DNA from: Sambucus nigra | Taxonomy: Eukaryota; Streptophyta; Magnoliopsida; Dipsacales; Adoxaceae | NCBI GenBank assembly: GCA_949130495.1 | Contig: OX422211.1 | Coordinates: forward strand, 449,204,219 to 449,268,218 | Direction: 5' to 3' | Length of the DNA: 64,000 nt | Shown here: in pieces, positions 44,289 to 56,090 of the stretch | Position numbering within the stretch: the first letter of the stretch is position 1 | Layout: each line of letters begins with the position of its first letter | Program-made: the position numbers and the translations under genes | The notes under the pieces: model-generated | What the model was told of the DNA's origin: nothing | What the model saw: the letters and a program-made list of their open reading frames with translations, nothing else | The model's database searches: none

Positions 44289-44316
44289 GTGCCTTCAGGC
44301 ACGGGCATTCCGCTAG
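44289..44316 (+). mobile_element. Helitron-type 3' terminus
   Basis: Perfect stem GTGCC and GGCAC around TTCA (44289-44302), then CTAG at 44313-44316 followed by T. It shares GTGCCTTCA and the nearby CGGGCATT with the end at 1857-1885. Confidence 0.65.
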
Positions 44317-45317
44317 TATATATATATTATATGAGTATTTAATGTATATATTTAATCCTGGAATTTGGGAACTACCTACTGTGTTTATGGTAAGTAAGAA
44401 ATGAATAATTATTTCAAATTGGAAATGGGTGTTTGAAAAGTATAATATGTTACTGAGAAACTTTATTAACAAATAAAGTTTAAATGAGAACTTTGTTGTT
44501 AAATGAAATTAACCTCTTAAACAATTGAATTTGTCAGTTTAAATCTTACGAGCAACCTAAAATAAGATAAGTTAAACCGTTGGGAAGGTTAGTGCGATAG
44601 GCGTGCACATTAGTGGAGAGGTGAGAAATTCTTAAGGGAGTGCTGCACTAATATGTTGTTGCATTGGCCAGTAAACATTTTAAATACTTGCTAAACAAAT
44701 TTTAGATCATTTTTACAATCGGGCTCTGACCCGTTTCCACTTTCTTTTCTCTCTTGTATATATGTATATATTACAGGTCCCAGCTACAGGGGCGTCTTGC
44801 ATAGGATCCTTTGGAAGGAAACGCGTTGCATCTCAGGTGGGAGTTGCATGACTCTTGCTTAGACGACCTCATATTCTTGACTCCACTCCTAGCATTTATT
44901 TTATCCAGTTGGGCATGTGTCGCCCTTTTCCAACATTCAGTTGTTTTATTGGATATTGTGATTTATTTATTTCCAGCATTTGTACTTTTGGGTTTATTAC
45001 TTTCAGGATGTTTTCCTTTAAGTTTTAACTGTGGGAATTACTTAGTTGGATGCTTAATTAATTGGATTGTTGTTCCAGTATATTTGTTAATTGATTCTTT
45101 AACTATGAATTATGTAAAGTTTTAAATGTTGGTTTATAAAATAAAATTTGGAAAGTAATGCCTAAAAATGGTTTTGACACTTAGGTTAATTATTTAGGGT
45201 GTTTAAATTTGGAAAAGTTATTTTTACGACAGTGATGCTAAGAATGAACCGTCCGTTCACCTTGATAATAATTTAATAAATGACTGACCACCCAGTATTT
45301 AATTAGGTGTGGTGTCA
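44317..45317. other. Unassigned stretch, possibly LTR-derived
   Basis: No supported gene. The segment ATTACAGGTCCCAGC near 44772 recalls the 3' part of chromovirus LTRs, but no partner copy is in the window. The hydrophobic 104-residue frame at 44811-45125 lies in T-rich DNA and is likely chance. Confidence 0.3.
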
Positions 45318-45924
45318 TAAATGGATGCTTTACTAACAATGAAAAAGATGCCTCAGGAGAGCCTCCAGGACTATGAGGGGTGGTACTGGGAGATGTTCAA
45401 CGAGGTCAAGGACTCCTCGGAGCAAGTCGCAGTGGCCTCTTTCAAGATCGGCATACAAACTCTTGCCTTCTGCAACAATCCCTGACAAAGAAGGAGGCCA
45501 CAACCATTGATGACCTGATGGCTCGCATCGAGAAGTACGCCAAAGTGGAGGATTTGACACGCATCAATACAAGGGAGAACGGTAGGACTAAGCTTGCTAC
45601 TAAGCGAAACGATAAAGATGAGAACCAAAAAAAAGGAGGCAAGAATAGGAGCAAGAATGGCTCTAAAAATGAAGGCAAGAAGGATGTTTTGAAAGCATTC
45701 CAGGGAGTGAACACTGTCTTCAAAGAACCAATCTACAAAATCCTGGTAAAGATCATAGATGAGCCATTTGTTAAGTGGCCCAGAAAGATGGGAGGAGATC
45801 CCTCAAAGAGAAACAACGCACTGAGATGCGCTTTTTATAAAGAGGGAGGACATAAGACTAAGCCCTGCAAAGCTCTTAATTCTCACCTCGAAGAACTGGC
45901 CAGCCCGGGCACCTGAACGAGTTT
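45318..45924 (+). pseudogene. Element E gag C-terminus
   Basis: DYEGWYWEMFNEVKDSSEQV and FKIGIQTLAF are the end of the capsid domain, then LTKKEATTIDDLMARIEKYA and a Lys/Asn-rich linker. The zinc knuckle at 45827-45868 reads CAFYKEGGHKTKPC; the second ligand is Tyr where element I has His. A frameshift lies near 45470 and another near 45910. Confidence 0.8.
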
Positions 45925-46960
45925 GTGGAGAAGAAGGCAGAGAAAGTTACTGCCAATGGAGAAATGAGACCTGACAACGTACTAGAGGACGATGCTAGCC
46001 ATGAATTCACAGTAATTCATAGGGCATCTGATATGAAGCAGATTCAAAGGAATCCATCTCGGATGGAGGTAAAAAATCTTACAACAGTAATGCAAGCTTT
46101 TCAGATCGATCCAGCAAAGACACAATCAGAAAAGCGTCAGCGAACAGATGACGTAGACTATAGCAAACATATCATGTTCACATATGAAGATCTGGTGGGA
46201 GTAAGAACCCCACATCATGACGCTTTGATCATTACACTCAGGATAGCCAACTACAATGTCGACAAGCTACTCGTGGATTTGGGAAGCTCATCTGAGGTAA
46301 TGTATCTCGACCTATTTAGGAAATTGAAATTAAGCATTACTGACTTGAAGGAAGCCACTGTCCCTCTAGTTGGCTTCACTAGAAAAATGACTATTCTATT
46401 GGGAAAGATCTTGCTGCCGGTAAAGGTAGGAAGTGTCTCCAAGATGATCGAGTTTCTGGGGGTCGATATCGACTTGCCATATCAAGCTATCCTCGGCAGG
46501 GGGTGGCTACATGCAATGAAGGAAGTTCCTTCGACCTACCATTAAAAACTCGAGTACGTAACCGAGCGAGGAGTGATGGAGATTTACGTAGATCAGACGA
46601 TTGCAAGAAGGTGCTTCATAACAGCCATCCGCCCGAAACCATAGAAGGAGGTCGAGAAGGACAAAGAGAAAGTCGAGGAACAGGAAAGTCTGATACCTTC
46701 AAAATAATAACTAAGATATGGAAGGCCCGAAGTGGAGGAGACCAGGCTCCTCCCCTCTGAGCGGGTCATAGAGAACCTGGAAGAAATAATGGTCGATGGA
46801 AGCAAGGAAGGAAGGAGTTTCTTGATCGAAACTTCTCTTACAAAATAAGAAAAGAAAGAATTAATGGTATTACTGAGAAGCAAGCTAAATGTTTTTGCGT
46901 GGGAACCTAACGAGCTTCCTGGCATTGATCCCATTGTGGGTTGCCATAGGTTACACCACT
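45925..46960 (+). pseudogene. Element E protease and connection
   Basis: MFTYEDLVGVRTPHHDALII, then LLVDLGSSSEVMYLDLF (about 46267-46317) with the active-site Asp kept as Asp-Leu-Gly, MTILLGKILLPVKVGSV, YQAILGRGWLHAMKEVPSTYH (each shown in part). A stop follows at 46543, then a frame-shifted stretch to the LPGIDP block near 46920. Confidence 0.8.
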
Positions 46961-47700
46961 TTTAGGACTATCACGCAGAAATCACGGTGAACCGCGCTCG
47001 AGAAGGCTAAGGCTAAGTTGAGAAACTGCTGGATGCAGGATCCATACGAGAAGTTCCATTCCCTAAATGTCTATCCAACCCAGTAGTAGTTTTAAAGAAC
47101 AATTGGAAATGGAGTCTACATTGACTTCACTGACCTTAACAGGGAATGCCCGAAGGACAGTTTCCCTCTCGCAAAAATTGACCGGTTGGTGGATGCCACA
47201 GCACCTCACAAGAGAATGAGTTTCCTAAATGTATATTTGGGGTATCATCAGATCCCTTTATATGCACCAGATCAAGACAAGACAGTGTTCATCACTACTG
47301 TCGGATTGTACTACTACACAGTTATGTCCTTTGGGCTTAAAAATACAGGAGCAACTTACTAGAGGCTAGTCATCAAGATGTTAAAACACCAAATGGGAGA
47401 TACCATGGAAGTCTACACTGACGATACACTCATCAAAACAAAGTGAAAAGATGACCATATCTCATACCTATTCAATACCTTCAAAATTCCCAGGAAATAC
47501 TGAATGAAGATCAACGCAAGAAAATGTTCTTTCAGCGTCCAGTCGGTAAAATTCCTCAGATATTTGGTTATTAAGAGAGGCATTGATGCCAATCCAGACT
47601 AGATCAATGCGATCAACAAGGTATAACCACCTCGCACGATATGAGACGTGCTCACAGGAATGCTCGTCGCTTTGAACCGTTTCATTTCAAAGTCCTCTGA
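46961..47700 (+). pseudogene. Element E reverse transcriptase
   Basis: AGSIREVPFPKCLSNPVVV, PLAKIDRLVDAT (frame-shifted), VYLGYHQIPLYAPDQDKT and the catalytic box YTDDT (about 47414-47428), where Ile of YIDD is Thr. Stops include TAG 47600-47602, which element I shares. There are several frameshifts. Confidence 0.78.
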
Positions 47701-48650
47701 GAAATGCAAGCCATTCTTCTAGCTCTTGAAAGGAAACAAAATAGTAGAGTAGAATAAAGATTGCTCGAAAGCATTGGAGGAATTCAAGACCTATCTTAGC
47801 AAGCTGCCTTTGCTCGTCATACCTCAAGAACATGATTCCCTCTACTTATACCTCGTTGTCTCCAGTCACGCCGTCAGTTCTGCACTGGTGTACGAGAAAG
47901 CAGGAATCTAGAATCTAGTCTACTATGCGAGCAAGACCTTATTGGATACCGAGAAGCGTTACCTACCATTGGAAAATCTCATCTTTGCACTAGTAATAGC
48001 TTTGAGGAAGATGAAGCACTACTTAGAAGATCACACTATCACCATCCTTACATCGCACCCCCTTAAAGAAGTCCTATGAAAAGAGAATTTATCTGGCAGA
48101 CTATCCAAGTGGTTAGTCGACCTCGGATGATTTGATATCCAATTTCAGCCCAGGAATGCAATCAAAGGGCAGGTTCTCGCATATTTCATCACAGAATTCA
48201 CTGGCGAACAGCCTTACGACCATCTTTAACCCACGAAGCAAATGGAAAAAAACCTATCAGTAGGGGTCTGGCAACTATTTGTTGATGGAGCCTCCAAATC
48301 AAAGGGGGAAGGAGTAGACATTGTGATCGTCACTCCAGAGGACACAATCCTCGAGCAAGGGATCAGGCTTGGATTTGAAGCCTCTAATAACGAGGAAAAA
48401 ACAAAGCTTTGATAGCCGGCCTGCAGAAGGCATAGGCACTGGGGGCAAAGCAGTTACAGGTGTTCGATGACTCATAATTGGTCTCCAATCAGGTAAATGG
48501 GGACTTAAATGCAAGAGATGAAAAAATGGTAGCCTACCTTGCCCTGGCAAAGGAGATAATGTCCATCTTTGAGAAATTCAATGTCCAACAATTTCGCAGA
48601 GGACAGATCAGCCATGCCGATGCCCTGGCAGCCATAAGTTCAACGATCGG
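47701..48650 (+). pseudogene. Element E RNase H domains
   Basis: First RNase H: PFF, stop, LLKGNKIVEWNKDCSKALEE-type sequence, LVYYASKTLLDTEKRYLPLE, ALRKMKHYLEDHTITILTSH, ending AIKGQVLAYFITEFTGE (each in short blocks). Second: LFVDGASKSKGEGV and GIRLGFEASNNEE near 48270-48400, with a small deletion behind NNE. Then NGDLNARDEKMVAYLALAKEI and HADALAAIS. Confidence 0.72.
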
Positions 48651-48699
48651 TTCATACTTGAAGAGGGCGATCCCCATTGACTTCCTCGCCCATCCGAGC

Positions 48700-49976
48700 A
48701 TCAACCAGAGTAATAAGCCGCCAAACCTAGAAAATATGCTCCAGCTAGTTGGATGGACCCTCTGATGGACTATTTGAAAGATAGCACACTTCCTAACGAT
48801 AAAAAGGTCGTTCATCAGATAAAAGTCAAAGATGCTCTCTTTCACTTATCTCCAAAGGGAAAACTGTACAAGAGATCATTCACCGCCCCTTATCTTCAAT
48901 GTGTTCACCCAAAGGACGTCAAGCAAGTTCTACACGAGGTTCACGAAGAAATCTGTGGAAGATATATTGGAGGAAGATCACTAGATTTTCGAGCAATGAA
49001 GGAAGGCTACTGGTTGCCATGTATGCAAAAAGATTCGGTAGTATACGCTCGCAAATGCAAAAAATGTCAACTACATGCTCCTATGGTTCACCAACCTGCC
49101 AGTGACCTAAAATCACTCCCCAGCCTATAGCCCTTCGCCCAATGGGGGATGGACATCGTAGTCCCCCTTCCTATCGCCGCCAGGAACCGTAAGTATCTGT
49201 TGGTCGCAACAGATTGCTTCACCAAATGGATCGAGGCAAACATCCGAGATGCAGACATGATGAGATTAGTATGGAAAAACATAATTACCTATTTTGGAAT
49301 CCCCAGAAGCATCATCACCGACAACAGGACACAGCTCGAGAGTGGCCCTTTCCAGAATTTCTGTAATGAACATGGGATCAGGCACTATTTCAGCTCAGTG
49401 GCATACCACTAGAGAAACGGTCAAGTTGAGGCTTCTAATAAAACAATGATCGATGGGCTAAAGAAATGACTAGAGCGAGCCAAACGTGCATGGGTAAGTG
49501 AGCTGCCGTACATTTTGTGGGCTTACCGCACTACCCCACGATGAGCAACTGGGGAAACCCCATTTTCACTAACGTATAGAATGGAAGTAATCATCCCCTT
49601 GGAAGCTGGTCTACCAACGATGAGAACCACCCTTGTCAACTAAGGCCAGAACGATGCATCATTACTCGCTGAACTTGACCTAGTTGACGAACGCAGAGAA
49701 CTAGCCCTAGTAAGGCTAGCGAGCTATCAACAACAGCTTGAGAAATAATATAACAAGAAGTTCAATCCGAGGGCATTCCAGGTTGGGGACTATGTCCTAA
49801 GGAAAGTCCCTGGCAGCGCGATAAAATCGTCAGATGGAAAGCTAGGTCCAAATTAGGAGGGTCCATTCAAGATAACAAGAGATGATATACAAGGAGCCTA
49901 TCTCTTAGAAATGATGGAGGGTAGAGAAATACCCCGAGCATCGAACGTGGCCAACCTAAAGAAATTATATTTCTAG
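48700..49976 (+). pseudogene. Element E integrase
   Basis: VHEEICGRYIGGRSLDFRAM and ARKCKKCQLHAPM form the zinc domain. The core WGMDIVVPLP, IITDNRTQL and NGQVEASNKT keeps all three acidic residues. The tail has DYVLRKVPGS and ANLKKLYF and ends at TAG 49974-49976. In-frame stops at 49542 (TGA) and 49641 (TAA) are matched by stops in element I. Confidence 0.85.
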
Positions 49977-50640
49977 TTTTTCTTTTTTCTTGGCTCTCTT
50001 ATTAAATTTTTGATTTTGGCAACTCATTTTTTATTTACTTGTGAATTAGTGAAAGATGTTTGGCAGTGGCATTCTATGAAGTGTTAATTCTGTATTGAGA
50101 ACTTTATAACTTGCACACCCTTTCCAAGTAACAGACACCTTACTCAAAGCATAAAAGCAGGGTGTCACCCTCCTCAGGTATTCATTATCAAATACAGACA
50201 ACCTCCTAACATTGCCCCGACAATATATGAAGCCCTATAGGGGATCCTTAGGCAATTAGACCAAAAATGAATTGGTCACCAAACTATGTTTGGATCAAAA
50301 AACCTTCTCGGATAGAACATCCAACGCCAGGTGTATTCTCTCCATTACCACACTTAGACCTAAGGGAGTGTGACAACACGACCTAAAAGGTAAAGTGAGG
50401 CAAAATGGTATCTCATAAGAATACTGGACTGGGAGGACACCTACTCAATAATGCGACCCTTCTAATCTAGTTACCCGCAAGGGGCCCAAGGTAATTAATG
50501 TAAAAAATATAGAACACATGTTTAGTCGATGAGATCGCCCAAAATATAGATATTATATTACTTCATTACAGTTATAATGAGAATGTACAACCCGTGTTTA
50601 GTCGACATGATCGCCCAAAGCATCATTATTACATTACTTC
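49977..50640 (+). repeat. Element E 3' UTR with 76-bp repeat
   Basis: Non-coding. TTTAGTCGA...GATCGCCCAAA occurs at 50521 and 50597 (two copies, 76 apart), followed by similar TATTACATTACTTCATTA stretches. Element I has the equivalent 72-bp pair. Confidence 0.75.
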
Positions 50641-53600
50641 ATTAAATATATACAAAGAGGTACATCTGGTAAAATAATAATGAGGCTGAGGCCTCTGAAC
50701 AAGATAGTCAGCCACTTGTGCTCTTCGGCCGTCATCCAGATGAGGAGCCAATTCCTTCTCGACCTCATTCACGTTTGGCTCTAACAGTTGCCTGGGGATA
50801 GCATTTATAGGGATCCATTGATCGTCCTTCTTGAAAGGGTTAGGACTTAAAGTTAAAGGGGAGATCTCGTGACGGTACTAGAGTACTGAATTCCTCGAAA
50901 CTTACAGCTCCTTAAGGGCAATCAACCATCACCTAATAAAGGTGATCTCTTCAAACTCTGCCAGCCTCGTCGGAGCATCTGCCCAACCTTGGTCGTGACC
51001 ATCAACCCACACATACGGGGTCCTTTCTTGAATAGATGTCTCAACTGCGTGACATTCCTTTGATGCCCAGCAACAATCACATATGCTCAACGGACATCTT
51101 CTCGGAGCTTGTCCATTTCCCTAGATGGACCACCTATGTTTAGACCAGCTCACAGATCAACCGATGAGGTAGAGCCTCGTAAGGCTGGAGAAGCATCCGT
51201 AAGGCTCTTTGCCATCTCGCGAAACATACGATGAAGAGGAACCTCATAATACATGAGGGGCCGATGCTTGGCGCATGCTCCCTGAGTCGCAACACCTCCC
51301 TCCTCAGAGTCTCATTCTCCTGTTAAAGAATTTCTCCGACCTGGTTGATCTCAGAGTCATCCAGAAGTCTAGCTCTCAGAGTGTTCACTTCTTCCTGGAC
51401 TGAGGTATCAACTTCTTCCATCTCTTGAAGTCTGTTCTTCAGTTTGGCGACGAGATCAGACTGGTCCTTAAAGCTCTTATTTCTTGACCTAAGACACTTA
51501 CAAATCCTAACGAAGGCCTGATGAACCTGGGTGCTCGCGTTAGGTCTAAGGATCCTTCCCAACTGAGAAGTGGCAGGTATATACTCATCTACATCAATTA
51601 ACTATAAGCCAAAGAAACAGTAAAAAAGTAGAAGAATTAATAACCAGAAAAAAGGAACTTTTATTTCGTTGAAATACAAGGGTGCAATTACATCGGTTCG
51701 TCCAAAAATAAGTTCAAGTAAAGTGAAAGTGCAGAAAAGTCCTAGGAGCAGTCTAGCTAGCAACCTCAGTTTTTTTGGAGTAAGATGACTGCTTTCCCTT
51801 ATTAACAGCAGTAGGAGCATCTGCCTTAGAAGGAATAACTTCTGTCCCCTGAGCAGGAGGAGCACCAATAGAAATAGTCTGGGAGGCAGAGGAAACACCT
51901 TCAATGGATGGGGCAGGGGCTTCGTCTTTAATAATCTTTGGGCCTGGATTGTTCTCATCGAACAAGGGAGAATCGACACCTACCCCGGAAGCCATAAGAG
52001 CCTTATTCCAACCCTTCTTGAAGTTTAGACGGCTGATGCAGCCTATCTGAACCTCAGCATCCTCATATGCAAAATCCCACTCGAAATTATATGAACCTTC
52101 TTTGATAGTGGTTTCCTCAGACTCCATCTTCTTTATCTTCGCCCCAACACTTTATTTTCCTCGACCACGACCAACTTGCTTGTGCAGAACAGATCGTAGG
52201 AGTGCCTTAACTCATTTAGTTCCCTGATCGTCGCCTAACTTTGTCTACTGGATTCAACAAGGGTGAGATCAGAGGATTTTTTGGCCTCACGGGCGATCTT
52301 CAGAGTGGCCTCCGGCTCTATGCCTTTCCCCCTCAGCTCAATGTCCTGCTTCTCCAAATCTGCATTCCTGCCCACTAGCTCGTCGCGAGTACGATAGAGA
52401 ACAACAAATTCAGTCACAAATTGCAAATAGAAAGAAAGCATTAGAAGAAAGTAGCAAACAGAGTATTACAAGTGTTAAAGAAAAGAAACACACTTACCAA
52501 GGCTAGCCTCTGACTCGCTTGCAGGGCTAATTAGTCAGTCCTCATTGCCCTTTGACGATCAGCAGGCAAAACTGCTCTCTTAATCAGCGCAGGAGCCAGT
52601 TGGGGAGAGGTGGCAACCGAGGCCCCCTCGGGCAACGCAGACTTGGGAATTAAGGCTTGCCCGACTTTCATCCTCGCTTCCACTCTCTTCCTCTCTCTCC
52701 TTCTCCCTCTCATATCTCTTCCTCTCCTCCATCTTCTTTTTATCTTTGGCCTTCTTCCTCTCCTCTCCTCTTCTTTCTTTATATCTCTCTTTCTCAAATG
52801 TTCTTCCTCTTTTCTCTTCTGCTCCTGCTCATGAACAGCAGACTGAGAACCAGTGGCGACATCCCCACCGACAAACTTCAGCTTCTTTGACCGCTGAGCA
52901 AGAATCTCATCATCCTCATCATCATCATCGTCCCTGATCAAATTTCTTCTAGGAGGAGCCATTTCCTCGCTAGAACTGTTGGATGTACTTGAAGACTCTT
53001 GAGCCTCAGAAACCTCTTCTGAGCTAGAAGAACTTTCACTACTAGACCTCGCCTCACCAGAACCACCTTTAACACCTCCTCTAATATCACTTTCAGGACT
53101 GATCTCTTCCTTGTCCAACTCGATGGGGTCAATAACAACTTCTTCAGTAATATCTAGGATAAGAATGTTGTCTACAGGCCACGTAATAAAACTAGACCCG
53201 ATGTTCTTGTATTCTAGGAGAAAACCTTTAGCTAAAGGCTCATTGATATTCCAAGCCTTAATCAACTCAGCAGCTCTAACCTCACTAAGAGCAGGTTCCA
53301 AATTCTTTATCCTAGCTGAAAAGAAGAAAGAAGAATATCAGAGAAATCATACATTAACAAGAAGATCAAAAGAGAAAAATAGAAACTAACCCTACCTATA
53401 AACTAATCCCCATAAAAGGGGACCATGAACCTGTCAGACCTTGACCCCTCAGTATGGGGAGGGAATTGCCAATTTCTAGAAAGAAAACCCTCTTGCCAAT
53501 AGTCCTTGTGGGAATCAGGTAGATTTACTACCAATACCCTGTTAGGACCCTTGGCCTTGAGGTAAAGAAGACCAGAGCTCGTTCGCGAGAAGGAATAGCA

Positions 53601-53909
53601 TAAGTATATTTCAGTAAGCCCTAGATTGGTGCCATAAAGTTGGTTTATCCTATGGACACCATTAACTATCTTCCAAACATTTGGCGATCATTACGCAGGG
53701 ACGATATTGAAATAGCCGAAGAAATGTAAGAACAAATTGCTCGAAGGTAAAGTGAGGCCTCCTTGGGACAGCAAAAGAACATGAATCCAATGAGCGCCCT
53801 CTATCTCTCTTACATTTTTCGAGAGAGGGGTGCACTCAATATCTACCAAGTCTGGGATATTATAGAACTCTCAAAACTCGGACACATTCCTATTGCCTAT
53901 CTTCGCCAT
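50640..53909 (-). pseudogene. Element E antisense gene
   Basis: ATG 53909 follows a leader intron. MAKIGNRNVSEF, stop, EFYNIPDL leads to LPSSNLFLHFFGYFNIVPA and SPNVWKIVNGVHRINQLY, the domain seen in the antisense gene of A. An intron (53395-53316: TATAG|GTAGGG to TTTTCAG|CTAGG) joins it to ARIKNLEPALSEVRAAELI. A Ser-rich and acidic stretch and a Lys/Arg/Glu-rich stretch follow (to 52531), then coiled-coil pieces near 52441-52235, 52127-51753 and 51562-51323, and a C-terminal part homologous to 57573-58027. Frames are broken in several places. The product's role is unknown. Confidence 0.65.
53316..53395 (-). other. Intron in the element E antisense gene
   Basis: Donor GTAGGG at 53395, acceptor TTCTTTTCAG ending at 53316, 80 bases, with a pyrimidine-rich 3' part typical of plant introns. 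Confidence 0.6.
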
Positions 53910-53918
53910 TTGTAAACC

Positions 53919-53984
53919 CTAATTATGAATTTAAAGAAATCTTAATAAAAGAGAAAACATAGAGAGAGAGAAAAGGGGACTTAC
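53919..53984 (-). other. 5' UTR intron of the element E antisense gene
   Basis: Consensus donor CTT|GTAAGT at 53984 and acceptor AATTAG ending at 53919, 66 bases, ten bases before ATG 53909. Confidence 0.55.
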
Positions 53985-54099
53985 AAGATGAAGGTTTGGA
54001 TGGAATGACACAAGATCACAGGCCCAGACGACGAAGAAGATTGAAAGCAAGGTAAACAAGGATCTGAAGAGGAGTGTACAACAACAGAAGCTTGAAGAT

Positions 54100-54170
54100 G
54101 AGAAAACGTGAAGAAGTTTGAAATGACAACTACAGACTGTTGCTCCAAATGACTCTTAAATGCTTCCAAT
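54100..54170 (-). promoter_or_regulatory. Promoter-like region of the element E antisense gene
   Basis: Minus strand CATTTAAG at 54162-54155, then a leader with TC-rich blocks, comparable with TATTTAAG in element A. It is a weak TATA match. Confidence 0.4.
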
Positions 54171-54300
54171 CATCGTGCATAGGACACGAAGCAAGCTTCC
54201 TCCTAAATCAGTTTTTAACTTTGGGAACAGTTACAAAACTTACAAGAGAGCCATTATGACAAATTATTTAAATTTATTGAGCCCAAATTGTGTCCCAACA

Positions 54301-54314
54301 ACTTTGAGGGCAAT
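54301..54314 (+). other. Polypurine tract of element E
   Basis: ACTTTGAGGGCAAT immediately before the LTR, G-rich in its core. Confidence 0.5.
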
Positions 54315-54708
54315 TGTGGGTACCTGAATTTACCATCATAGGCCCAAACAAGTAGCCCAATAGGAATTGCCCAAAGTTTGGTCCCCTCGTATCTCAACTG
54401 AATTCAGTTGTGACTTAGTCCACTCTTAAAATCTCGTAGGGAGATATTCTAGGAGTAGAAGGTGGACGTGGGGGAGTCCAACACCCCACTCCCTAAGAAC
54501 CTATGCCCGGGGCAAAGGGCACGATTTGTATTCTCTGTAAACACTCCCCAGAGTATATAGAAATTATACTAACTACACCACCGTGGATGTAGGCATTCTT
54601 GCTGAACCACGTACATACTGGGTTGTGTGATTGGAATTTTTTGTTCTTTATTTCCTTTGGATATTATGTTTTTCTTATTTATTTGTGTTGAATATAATTG
54701 TCACCACA
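54315..54708 (+). repeat. Element E 3' LTR (394 bp)
   Basis: Begins TGTGGGTACC and ends GTCACCACA, with TATATAG near 54554 and GTGGATGTAGGC near 54583. Fragment G (38379-38605) is a reversed partial copy of the same type. Confidence 0.8.
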
Positions 54709-55143
54709 AAGACGATAGTCAAAACTCCTATAGGGGAAACCCCATTCATGTTGGCTTATGGTTCAGAGGATATAATCCTTATCAAAATTGGTCTTCCTAC
54801 TCATAGAATTCCGATGTATGACCCTCAAGGAAATGCGATAGAAAGAAGACTTGATCTTGATCTGATCGAGGAAATAAGAGAAGGTGCTGAGGTGAGGCAA
54901 GCAACCTACCAGCAGAGGGCTGTAAAATTTTATAATCATAGGGTGAAAGAGGGGCCGATAGTTATGGTAGACCTAGTTCTCAAAAAGACATGGCAAAAAC
55001 ACAGCAAGCTCCATCCAAACTGGCATGACCCTTATAAGGTGATCGACGAAGTCATACCAGGCACATATCGACTGGAAAATTTAAAAGGAGAACCCTTCTT
55101 AAACCCTTAGAATGCTGACTATTTGAAGAAATATTATCTATGA
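54709..55143 (+). pseudogene. Element H integrase C-terminus
   Basis: KTPIGETPFMLAYGSEDIIL, RRLDLDLIEEIREGAEVRQ, VKFYNHRVKEGPIVMVDLVL and LHPNWHDPYKVIDEVIPGTY (parts) match A closely. The single stop TAG 55108 before NADYLKKYYL and the natural TGA at 55141-55143 end it. This is the non-catalytic tail with the GPY-like module. Confidence 0.85.
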
Positions 55144-55382
55144 CATTATAGTTGTCTTGATTTTACTATAATATATGTATCAAATTATGAAGGAGTGCAT
55201 ATTAATGAGAATATCAGCGCTTCCTCGTCACCTTTGTTCATTTATGTGTTAAATTTACCCTAAGCTACAAAACATCATTCATGGTGAAGAAGGCTTAGTC
55301 TGCTATTGGTGATACGATAGTCGAGACGGGCACAACCTCGTCTATTGACTACCAATAGCATAAAAGGATGAGAGTAAACATC
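55144..55382. other. Element H spacer
   Basis: Non-coding, between integrase and the tandem array. It contains GACGGGCACAACCTCGTC near 55335, part of an imperfect inverted repeat. Confidence 0.4.
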
Positions 55383-55848
55383 AATTATTTAGTGACCTCA
55401 GACCTTTAACATCATTAATTTGGTGAATTATGACACTGAACACCACTTAATTGGTGATCTCAGACCCTGAACATCATTAAGTCGGTGAATTATGAGACTA
55501 AACACCATTTATTTAGTGATTTCAGACCTTTAACATCATTACTTTGTTGAATTATTAGACTAAACAACATTTAGTTGGTGATCTCAGACCCTAAACATCA
55601 TTAATTTTGTGAATTATGAGACTAAACACCATTTATTTGGCGATCTCGGACCTTGAACATCGTTAAGTCGGTGAATTATGAGACTAAACACCATTTATTT
55701 GTTGATCTCAGACCCTCAGCATCATTAATTTGGTGAATTATGAGACTAAACATCAAATTATTTGGTGATCTCAGACCCTAAACACCATTGAGTTGGTGAA
55801 TTTTGAGACTAAACACCATTTAATTGGTGATCTCAGACCCTAAACATA
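55383..55848 (+). repeat. Element H 3' UTR tandem array (62 bp, about 7.5 copies)
   Basis: GAATTAT anchors at 55425, 55487, 55549, 55611, 55673, 55735 and 55798, a period of 62-63. The unit (GATCTCAGACC, then ACATCATTAA, then GGTGAATTATGAGACTAAACACC) corresponds to the first half of the 129-bp unit of element A. Confidence 0.95.
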
Positions 55849-56090
55849 TATCTTTGTTGGTTGTCTTTATTTCTATTTTATTTTTATGGTGAACAAGTGG
55901 AACATCATAGCGAAACAAAATATCATGACAAAAAAGCAATAGAAACAAGGAATAATGGGATTCCATTTCATCATGATAGATGAGGTTATGAAAGTTTACA
56001 TCTAAAAAACCAAAATGTTACAATCACAATTCCTAGATGGAAGAGTTACAATTAGCTTCACAGGATAAAAACAAAGCAAAAAGAGGGCTT

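Larger units (their letters stand above)
45318..54708 (+). mobile_element. Element E: 5'-truncated Tat-like retrotransposon
   Basis: Starts inside gag at MDALLTMKKMPQESL and contains protease, RT, two RNase H domains, integrase, a 76-bp repeat, an antisense gene and a 3' LTR (54315-54708). It is a close relative of element I. The 5' LTR and the first half of gag are missing. Its 3' LTR abuts integrase of element H, so E was inserted in H. Confidence 0.85.

Noticed and set aside
44811..45125. Hydrophobic 104-residue frame that could be called a membrane protein
   Set aside because: T-rich DNA gives Leu/Phe/Val-rich chance frames. There is no homology signal, promoter or neighbouring exon.
52610..52937. 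Plus-strand Ser/Leu-rich frames at 52610-52937
   Set aside because: They mirror the Lys/Arg/Glu-rich and Asp-rich coding stretch of the minus-strand antisense gene of E.
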